13,007 nucleotides of DNA from Caldithrix sp. GTDB taxonomy: Bacteria > Zhuqueibacterota > Zhuqueibacteria > Oceanimicrobiales > Oceanimicrobiaceae. Below the pieces are notes generated by a model, which ran no database searches, had not been told where the DNA came from, and saw only the letters and a list, made by a program, of their open reading frames with translations. The stretch lies in contig SMXE01000112.1 of assembly GCA_004357015.1 (NCBI GenBank), forward strand, positions 1 through 13,007. Direction: 5' to 3'. Made by a program: the position numbers and the translations under genes. Below are positions 8,043-13,007 of the stretch, in pieces (position 1 is the first letter of the stretch; every line of letters starts with the position of its first letter).

Positions 8043-8079
8043 AAGGCCGCCGACATGGCATGTGTGCCTCGGTGACCTT
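8043..8079 (+). terminator. Long imperfect hairpin after cysQ, possible terminator
   Basis: AAGGCCGCCGA (8043-8053) pairs with TCGGTGACCTT (8069-8079) with one mismatch and one G-T pair. Inside, GGCA (8057-8060) pairs with TGCC (8065-8068) around the tetraloop TGTG, with a 3-base CAT bulge on the left. A 5-T run occurs at 8091-8095, 11 bases after the stem, which is too far for a classic intrinsic terminator. It lies 38 bases after the cysQ stop and 138 bases before the next likely start. It may be a decayed terminator or an mRNA-end structure. Confidence 0.4.
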
Positions 8080-8217
8080 TAATGTTCAGGTTTTTGCTTC
8101 AAGCTGTATCTGTTTTCCCCTTGTCGCCGCCACAACATTGCCTTGCTTCTCAGTCATTTCTTTCATAAATTTTCGATCCGTTGTTCCCGTATTTCCGGAA
8201 AAAGAGCCTTAGCTGTT

Positions 8218-9393
8218 ATGAAAGATGGCAAGTCGATATTCACAAATGTTGTAATTTCTCTGTTTTCGGTCCTTATTTTTCTTGTTGCCTCTGAAGTCAC
8301 AATTCGGATTTATCTCACCGGGTTCGCCAGCGAGCTGGGATTTCTGCGTTATGCGTCTCTGCACCAGTTGGAAACGCGAGCGAAAAACGACAGTTTATTT
8401 TCATTCAAGAAATCGTTTCACCGCTATCTCGGTTATTTCCCGACGCCGAATTACCGCCACGGCAAAAACAAACACAACTCGTTGGGTTACCGCGGCGAGG
8501 AAATCGCACTTCCGAAACCCGGAGACGAGTTCCGCATCGTCTGTCTTGGCGGCTCCACGACCTATTCCTCTGGCGTCGAAGATTACCGGCATGCCTATCC
8601 GGAGTTGCTTGAAACCGAACTGAAGAGCCGCGGTCATGGGAATGTAAACGTGATCAACGCTGGCGCGCCCGGGTGGAGCACCTGGGAGTCGCTCATCAAT
8701 TTCGAGTTTCGTGTGCTGGATCTGGCGCCGGACATGATCATCGTTTACCATGCCGTCAACGATATTCATCCCCGCTTCATCTGGCCGCCGGAGGCCTACC
8801 GTGGCGATAATTCTGGCAGAAGCCTGCCCAATGTAACCAGTGTTTTTATGCCGAGCATTCTGGAGTACAGCACGCTTTTTAGATTCTTTATGATCCGGCT
8901 GGGCGTCACCCTACCGCACGTGGACATCAGCAGAACCGTTGACCGGCGGGCAGATACGTTCTACGGTGGAGATTTTCAGTATCAGAAAATGCACAAGAGC
9001 TACCCGAAGGGTATTTTCAAGGAGGTGAGCGCAAAGCAAATGTTGGAGACGAACAAGCCGGTTTATTACAGACGCAATCTTGAAAGCATCGTGCATATTG
9101 CGCAGGCACGCGGCATCACAACGGTGCTGGCGACATTTGCGTTTTCCACCCTGTTCGAAGACCAGCCGAGGGCCTCATCCAAAGAGTATATTTCAGCTTA
9201 CCTTCAACACAATCAGGTCATGCGGGAGATTGCCCAAGAGAATGATGTCTATCTTTTCGACTTTGCAAATGAGTTTCCGGCGGATAAGCAGTATTTTCAT
9301 GACGGCCGCCACATCACATTTGAAGGCTCGCGCTTGAAGGCCAGGCTCTTCGCCGATTTCATTGTTCGTCACGATCTGGTACCTTGCCATTGA
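8218..9393 (+). CDS. Membrane-anchored SGNH/GDSL-type hydrolase
   Basis: The likely product is a 391-residue esterase or acyl-hydrolase anchored by one N-terminal helix (about residues 9-30, IFTNVVISLFSVLIFLVASE) with its catalytic domain outside the cytoplasm. SGNH blocks are in order: block I CLGGSTTYSSG with nucleophile Ser113, block II NAGAPG with Gly149, block III HAVND with Asn181, and block V DGRHITFEGS with Asp362 and His365. Members with this N-anchor often act on acetylated or acylated envelope sugars, but the substrate cannot be read from sequence. The longest frame begins at a TTG (8143) and adds 25 residues unlike a leader; the ATG at 8218, preceded by GGAAAAAGAG, places the charged MKDGK directly before the membrane helix and is preferred. 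The mobA-like gene starts 31 bases after the stop. Confidence 0.85.
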   Translation: MKDGKSIFTNVVISLFSVLIFLVASEVTIRIYLTGFASELGFLRYASLHQLETRAKNDSLFSFKKSFHRYLGYFPTPNYRHGKNKHNSLGYRGEEIALPKPGDEFRIVCLGGSTTYSSGVEDYRHAYPELLETELKSRGHGNVNVINAGAPGWSTWESLINFEFRVLDLAPDMIIVYHAVNDIHPRFIWPPEAYRGDNSGRSLPNVTSVFMPSILEYSTLFRFFMIRLGVTLPHVDISRTVDRRADTFYGGDFQYQKMHKSYPKGIFKEVSAKQMLETNKPVYYRRNLESIVHIAQARGITTVLATFAFSTLFEDQPRASSKEYISAYLQHNQVMREIAQENDVYLFDFANEFPADKQYFHDGRHITFEGSRLKARLFADFIVRHDLVPCH

Positions 9394-9424
9394 CAAATTC
9401 CGCGAAAATAGTTAAGTAGGATCC

Positions 9425-9979
9425 ATGAATTTCTACATTCTTGCCGGTGGGCGCAGCAAGCGCATGCGGCGCAATAAAGCGCTGCTGATAATTGATGACG
9501 TTCCAGTCATCGAGCGGGTCGTGCGGGTTATCCCAACGCAAACAGGTTGCATTAAGATCGTGACCAACTCCCCAGCAGAATACAGTTTTCTTGGGTTGCC
9601 CATGATTGGCGATGTCCACCGGAATGTCGGCCCCATCGCGGGAATTCATGCCGGATTGCTCGATTCTGGTTCTGAGGCCAGTTTTTTTCTCGCCTGCGAT
9701 TTGCCGTTTATTTCCACTGCAACCATCGAAATGGTTTGCAGCCGTTACTCGAATCAGAATGCTCTTGCCATCCGTATTGAAAGAGGACCGGAGCCGCTGT
9801 GCGCCATTTATTCGCGCGCATGTTTATCAGTTATCGAGATACAGATCAAAAAGAAACAGGTCAGTCTGCATGGGCTGCTGAGCGCGGTGAAAGCAGAGTT
9901 TGTAGAACTTACGAATGCCCGCTCCCTTTTCAACCTCAACACGCCGGGCGACTTACGAGAAATCACCAGAAATGAGTGA
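9425..9979 (+). CDS. mobA: MobA-like molybdenum cofactor guanylyltransferase
   Basis: MobA attaches GMP to molybdopterin-Mo to give the guanine dinucleotide form of the cofactor used by DMSO-reductase-family enzymes; it is cytoplasmic. The 184 residues show the nucleotidyltransferase fold: N-terminal signature LAGGRSKRMRRNKALL (residues 6-21) with conserved Lys18, GPIAGIHAGL from Gly69, the metal-binding Asp92 in ACDLPF, and a C-terminal NLNTPGDL. The signature loop is unusual: Arg15 and Asn17 replace the Gly and Asp of the common RMGxDK form. The start is supported by TAGGA at 9417-9421 just before the ATG at 9425. No other molybdenum cofactor gene is in view. A related transferase (MocA-like or another NTP-transferase) is possible, but the NTPGDL end and length favour MobA. 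Confidence 0.82.
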   Translation: MNFYILAGGRSKRMRRNKALLIIDDVPVIERVVRVIPTQTGCIKIVTNSPAEYSFLGLPMIGDVHRNVGPIAGIHAGLLDSGSEASFFLACDLPFISTATIEMVCSRYSNQNALAIRIERGPEPLCAIYSRACLSVIEIQIKKKQVSLHGLLSAVKAEFVELTNARSLFNLNTPGDLREITRNE

Positions 9980-10134
9980 GGACGACGCGACCCTCGTTGT
10001 GGTTAAAGTCGTTTGATGCGGCGAGCTTTCCCCCGTGAGTGATAGTCACCGTCTCAACTTAGAACTACCCGCATCATTTCCTTTACTATTCAGGCGTGAT
10101 GAGATAAATTTCTGACACGTTTTCAGGTGCACTG

Positions 10135-10143
10135 TGATATAAT
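10135..10143 (+). promoter_or_regulatory. Extended -10 promoter for the acyltransferase gene
   Basis: TGATATAAT at 10135-10143 is a perfect TGn plus TATAAT extended -10 element. CTGACA at 10112-10117 matches the -35 consensus at 5 of 6 positions but with 20-base spacing, so the extended -10 probably carries most of the strength. The expected transcript start, near 10150, is only about 9 bases before the ATG at 10159, and it barely includes the ribosome site GAGGG (10151-10155). Confidence 0.6.
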
Positions 10144-10158
10144 AATCCACGAGGGAAT

Positions 10159-10884
10159 ATGGCTGTACGAAAGCGAGGCTGGCTGTCCAAGCTCATCTGG
10201 CCGGTGACGCATTATCTTGTTACCAATTTTACCATCACACTCTGGTACATTTTCTTCAAGGTGTTTAACCGGACGACCATCATCGGCAAGGAGAATGTAC
10301 CGCATGAAGCAAACACCCTTCTTCTGTCCAACCACCAAACCATGATCGATAGTTTTCCCGTGGGGCTGTTTGCGTTTTACCCGGCTTGTTTGCTCAGGGC
10401 CTTTTTGTTACCCTGGAATCCCGCCGCCGAAGAGAATTTCTACCGCAACTGGTTTCTGGCCTGGCTGGCCGATAACTGGAAATGTATTCCTATCAAGAAG
10501 GGCCGCAAGGATGTCGGCGCTATTTTCCGGATGGCGGAGAAGCTGCGTCTGGGCCCCATGACCATCTTTCCTGAAGGCACACGCTCGCGCGACGGCTCAA
10601 TCGGGAGAGCCCGTGGCGGCGCCGGACTCCTGATAATGGAGACGCACCCCACGGTGATCCCCGTTTGCATTGAGGGGATAAACGAGGTGCTGCCCATCGG
10701 TGCAATGCTGCCAAGAATGTTCAAAAGGGTGTACGTGTACTATGGCCAGCCCATGGATCTTTCCGAATTTTACGGCCGGGACAAATCGAAAAGGGTGGCA
10801 GTGGAGATCATGAATTGCGTGATGGAGCAGATTCGTCACATGAAAGCTGAGCTTGATGAGCTCAAAGCCGACAAGGAAATCTAA
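10159..10884 (+). CDS. plsC: 1-acyl-sn-glycerol-3-phosphate acyltransferase, PlsC family
   Basis: The enzyme is expected to transfer an acyl group to the sn-2 position of lysophosphatidic acid to make phosphatidic acid, at the inner face of the cytoplasmic membrane. The 241-residue length matches PlsC. Acyltransferase motifs are present: motif I NHQTMID with catalytic His59 and Asp64; a middle block with NWKCIPIKKGRKDVGAIFRM; motif III FPEGTRSRDG with Glu139; motif IV VIPVCIEGI. An N-terminal hydrophobic stretch (about residues 8-34) should anchor it to the membrane. The ATG at 10159 follows GAGGG (10151-10155), and an extended -10 promoter lies just upstream, so it starts its own transcription unit. 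Some PlsC-like proteins act on lysophospholipids or ornithine lipids, so the exact acceptor is not certain. Confidence 0.92.
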   Translation: MAVRKRGWLSKLIWPVTHYLVTNFTITLWYIFFKVFNRTTIIGKENVPHEANTLLLSNHQTMIDSFPVGLFAFYPACLLRAFLLPWNPAAEENFYRNWFLAWLADNWKCIPIKKGRKDVGAIFRMAEKLRLGPMTIFPEGTRSRDGSIGRARGGAGLLIMETHPTVIPVCIEGINEVLPIGAMLPRMFKRVYVYYGQPMDLSEFYGRDKSKRVAVEIMNCVMEQIRHMKAELDELKADKEI

Positions 10885-10985
10885 AGAAGACCATCTTGGA
10901 CGGCAGTGAGAGGTCTACATGAATCCTGCAAGTTTCTGTTTTTTCCTTTCTATTTTGCAGCCTGAATTCTTATATTTGGTTTCTT

Positions 10986-11026
10986 GTCCGGCAGCCAGGA
11001 GCACGAAAATAATTTCGTGCCCGGAC
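10986..11026 (+). promoter_or_regulatory. Strong two-part hairpin in the leader of the small membrane gene
   Basis: GCACGAAA (11001-11008) pairs perfectly with TTTCGTGC (11013-11020) around ATAA. Outside it, GTCCGG (10986-10991) pairs perfectly with CCGGAC (11021-11026), with a 9-base bulge (10992-11000) on the left side only. Fourteen perfect pairs in two stacked stems are unlikely to be chance. No T-tract follows directly. It lies 102 bases after the plsC stop and 45 bases before the preferred downstream start. It could be a leader control element, an mRNA-stability structure or part of a terminator. Confidence 0.5.
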
Positions 11027-11062
11027 GCGGGAAGAATTTGTCGTGTTTTCTTTGTTATGAAT

Positions 11063-11068
11063 GGAGAG
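11063..11068 (+). promoter_or_regulatory. Ribosome binding site that sets the start at 11072
   Basis: GGAGAG lies 3 bases before the ATG at 11072 (5 if the core is taken as GGAG). The alternative upstream ATG at 10919 also has a site (GAGAGG at 10908-10913), so the ribosome site alone does not decide; the hairpin and codon use upstream of 11072 do. Confidence 0.5.
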
Positions 11069-11071
11069 TCG

Positions 11072-11263
11072 ATGGATAGGTTCACGCTCAGGGGCATTTG
11101 TTATGCAACACTCAGTGGGCTCGGTTTGGGTTACGAGTTGTTTTTCGTGCCGCAGCCGAGGTTGTTTTTGCTGGTTATGTACAGCATTGTCGTTATTGTC
11201 GGTATGGTGCTTATTTTTTTCGTTCACGAAACAGAAGACGAGTTGCCAAATCTATGGTCATGA
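11072..11263 (+). CDS. Small two-helix membrane protein, unknown function
   Basis: I do not recognise this family. From the ATG at 11072 it has 63 residues with two hydrophobic segments (about residues 8-26, around YATLSGLGLGYELFF, and 32-51, around LVMYSIVVIVGMVLIFFV) and an acidic, soluble tail (HETEDELPNLWS). It would sit in the inner membrane. Its stop overlaps the start of the C25-like gene (ATGA at 11260-11263), the usual sign of translational coupling, so the two are probably made together. The frame can be extended to an ATG at 10919 (114 residues), but that extension crosses the leader hairpin, uses AGG, AGA, ATA and TTA codons, and reads as low-quality Cys-rich sequence. Start 11072 is therefore preferred; the longer form is not excluded. 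Confidence 0.5.
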   Translation: MDRFTLRGICYATLSGLGLGYELFFVPQPRLFLLVMYSIVVIVGMVLIFFVHETEDELPNLWS

Positions 11264-13007
11264 GATGTAAATACTTCCACGCCGCTGTAATCCTGATGTT
11301 TTCGCTGTTGGCGGCCACGCAAGTTGCCTTGCCCGCGGCAGGATCCAATCACGCTGCCCGGATTCTTCAACGCGATGCGCGCGGTCTGACTATTGCTTTC
11401 ACCCCGCAGCGCTGGTATGTTGAAACCGAGGATTTCGCAGGACAGGAGTTGACACGCATCGATTTTCCTGGCGCTATTCTGGCGGAGGAAGAAGGCAAGC
11501 CGCAGATTCCGTATCACGTTGCGACTGTCGCAATTCCGTGGGGAGCAACCGTCAGCTACCGGATTGTTGCCGCGCGTTCCGAACCGCTGGCGAATGTGCG
11601 CATCGTGCCCTTTCCCCGGCACAAGAAACTTGATGATGCGCACGTTGATGAATTTGTGTTTGATGGCGCGGTTTACGGCGGCAGCCAGGTCTTTCCAGGC
11701 GAGCTTGTACAAATCAGTCCGGCCGCCACGTTTCGCGATCACCAGATTATTCAGGTTCGGGTTGCGGGTGCGCAGTACCAGCCGCAGCAGAGACAGATTC
11801 TCAAGTACGACCGCATCGTCCTGCGGCTTGATTTTGCCGGCGGACGGGTACTTTCCGGCACGAAACAAAGCGCCCACTCGAGCGCTGAAGAAGAACTTTA
11901 CCGTGGCGCCATTCTGAATTACGAGCAGTCCCGGGACTGGCGCAAACCGGTCACAGCAGGCAGGAAGCTATCCAGGTTGTCGAGTCTTCAGGGTACCACG
12001 TTTTATCGCTTCAAGATCCGCCAGGAGGGAATGTACAAAATCGATGGCCGCTTTCTTGAGTCCAACATCAGCAGCCTGGATTTATCACAGGTTGATCCCA
12101 CGCGTATTCGCCTGTTTAACAATGGTGGGCGGGAGTTGCTGCGACACATCGATGCTGCGCGGCCGGACGGTTTGACGGAAAACGCAATTCTGGTCGTGGA
12201 TGGCGGCGACGGCCGGTTCGATCTCGACGATTTTATTTTGTTCTACGGCAGGGGCGTCGAGGGCTGGGAGTTCGATCCGGACCAGCGGCGATTTGTTCAT
12301 TACATCAATCACTACGATTTTGATAATCTCTACTGGCTGTCCCTCGACGGCAGCGTGGCCGGCAAGCGAATGCAGATTGCAACCTCGGGGCAGCCCGGCG
12401 GTGCAGTGGTTGAGGAGTACCAGGGTCTGGCATTTGTTGAGGAAGAAAGAAGCAATCCGCTGAACTCAGGCCTGAACTGGTTTGGCGAGCAATTCTCAGT
12501 AACTGACCCCAACGCAACCGTTAATCTGGACTTGCCCAACGCCATTGCCAACCGGCAGACAGACTTTAACTTCAGGTTTGCCGCACTCAATTCCGGCACG
12601 CATGGATTTGTCCTGCAGATGAACAATGTTGAGTTTGCCAATGCCACATTTAACGGCAATGCGCCGTCCCAAGGGCAGTACGTTAACATGCGTATTCAGA
12701 ATTTCCAGTTTGACGCAACGGGTTTGCTGACGCCGGGAACTAACACTCTGCAGTTCAGATACACCCACAACGCCAGCTTTGGCCAGGCCTTTCTGGATTG
12801 GTTTGAGATGTTTTATCCGGCACAGCTGCGAGCTGTGGAGGATGAGCTTTTTTTCTACGCCGTCCCGGATTCTGGCCTGAGGACATACGGCATCAGCAAT
12901 TTCAGCAGCCAGGGGATTCAGCTTTTTGACATTACGGATTATGCTGATGTGAAGCAGTTCACCGGGGCCACGGTCGCCAACAACAGTATCACATTTGCCG
13001 ATGTTCA
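11260..13007 (+). CDS. N-terminal part of a secreted C25 (gingipain/PorU-like) protein, runs off the window
   Basis: The frame is open from the ATG at 11260 to the right edge (582 residues, no stop). It begins with a signal peptide: MRCKYFHAAVILMFSLLAA and a likely cleavage near LPAA-GSNHAA. About residues 50-230 form a beta-rich propeptide-like region of the kind seen before C25 peptidases, with the stretch GKPQIPYHVATVAIPWGA typical of such pro-regions. Near residue 248 a second module starts with FYRFKIRQEGMYKID, the G-x-Y-K-I/L-D pattern found in PorU and related C25 proteins, followed by further beta-rich sequence (LNSGTHGFVLQMNN, near residue 446). PorU is the sortase-like C25 peptidase of type IX secretion, which cleaves cargo signals at the outer surface. 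The His-Cys catalytic region lies beyond the edge, so peptidase activity cannot be checked. It overlaps the upstream small membrane gene by ATGA. Another secreted C25 protease, or a non-catalytic relative, is possible. Confidence 0.75.
   Translation, partial: MRCKYFHAAVILMFSLLAATQVALPAAGSNHAARILQRDARGLTIAFTPQRWYVETEDFAGQELTRIDFPGAILAEEEGKPQIPYHVATVAIPWGATVSYRIVAARSEPLANVRIVPFPRHKKLDDAHVDEFVFDGAVYGGSQVFPGELVQISPAATFRDHQIIQVRVAGAQYQPQQRQILKYDRIVLRLDFAGGRVLSGTKQSAHSSAEEELYRGAILNYEQSRDWRKPVTAGRKLSRLSSLQGTTFYRFKIRQEGMYKIDGRFLESNISSLDLSQVDPTRIRLFNNGGRELLRHIDAARPDGLTENAILVVDGGDGRFDLDDFILFYGRGVEGWEFDPDQRRFVHYINHYDFDNLYWLSLDGSVAGKRMQIATSGQPGGAVVEEYQGLAFVEEERSNPLNSGLNWFGEQFSVTDPNATVNLDLPNAIANRQTDFNFRFAALNSGTHGFVLQMNNVEFANATFNGNAPSQGQYVNMRIQNFQFDATGLLTPGTNTLQFRYTHNASFGQAFLDWFEMFYPAQLRAVEDELFFYAVPDSGLRTYGISNFSSQGIQLFDITDYADVKQFTGATVANNSITFADV

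Noticed and set aside
8143..8217. TTG-start extension of the SGNH hydrolase by 25 residues.
   Set aside because: The added residues place a basic, non-leader sequence before the natural MKDGK plus membrane helix, and the TTG has no ribosome site.
10017..10060. Short inverted repeat GTGA-TAG-TCAC between mobA and plsC, considered as a terminator or operator.
   Set aside because: Only 4-bp arms with no T-tract and no placement near a promoter; expected by chance.
11224..11877. Long antisense open frame (217 residues) opposite the C25-like gene.
   Set aside because: It mirrors a clearly coding + strand frame with signal peptide and family motifs. Its translation is low in structure and resembles no family, so it is a shadow.
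1..13007. Search for a defence island, CRISPR array, prophage or transposon.
   Set aside because: No repeated spacers, transposase, integrase, terminal inverted repeats or target-site duplications were seen, and all genes belong to signalling, envelope or metabolic families.

Overview
The window (13,007 bases, fairly balanced GC) is a bacterial chromosomal stretch in which every supportable gene lies on the + strand. The signal-bearing start of a gingipain-like (peptidase family C25, PorU-like) secreted protein at the right edge suggests a Gram-negative of the Bacteroidota/Calditrichota/KSB1-type group. That placement is an inference from one gene and general composition; no rRNA or other marker is present.

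Left part (1-5528): the tail of a lysine/glutamate-rich helical protein (YtxH-like), a small one-helix membrane protein with a coiled coil (DUF948/YtxG-like), and a 1,607-residue membrane-bound hybrid histidine kinase. The kinase has 8 predicted membrane segments, three PAS, two GAF, HisKA, HATPase and two C-terminal receiver domains. A terminator-like hairpin with a 7-T tract lies inside the last codons of the DUF948-like gene, just before the kinase.

Middle part (5529-9979): a 480-base gene-free gap holds three short palindromes, one of them a 27-base dyad just before the next gene. Then come a secreted TolB-like beta-propeller protein, a CysQ-type 3'(2'),5'-bisphosphate nucleotidase, a membrane-anchored SGNH/GDSL hydrolase and a MobA-like nucleotidyltransferase with an altered signature loop.

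Right part (9980-13007): an extended -10 promoter precedes a PlsC-type acyltransferase. After it come a leader with a strong hairpin, a tiny two-helix membrane protein, and a C25/PorU-like protein that overlaps the small gene by ATGA and runs off the window (582 residues visible, catalytic region not reached).

The genes look like a mix of envelope functions (phospholipid synthesis, acyl-ester hydrolysis, export) and housekeeping or signalling functions rather than one pathway. I see no CRISPR array, tRNA, rRNA, insertion sequence, prophage or recognisable defence system. The most open questions are the C25/PorU-like locus with its coupled mini-membrane protein, the palindrome-rich gap after the kinase, and the in-gene terminator. 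Several start codons were moved downstream of the longest open frame on ribosome-site evidence.
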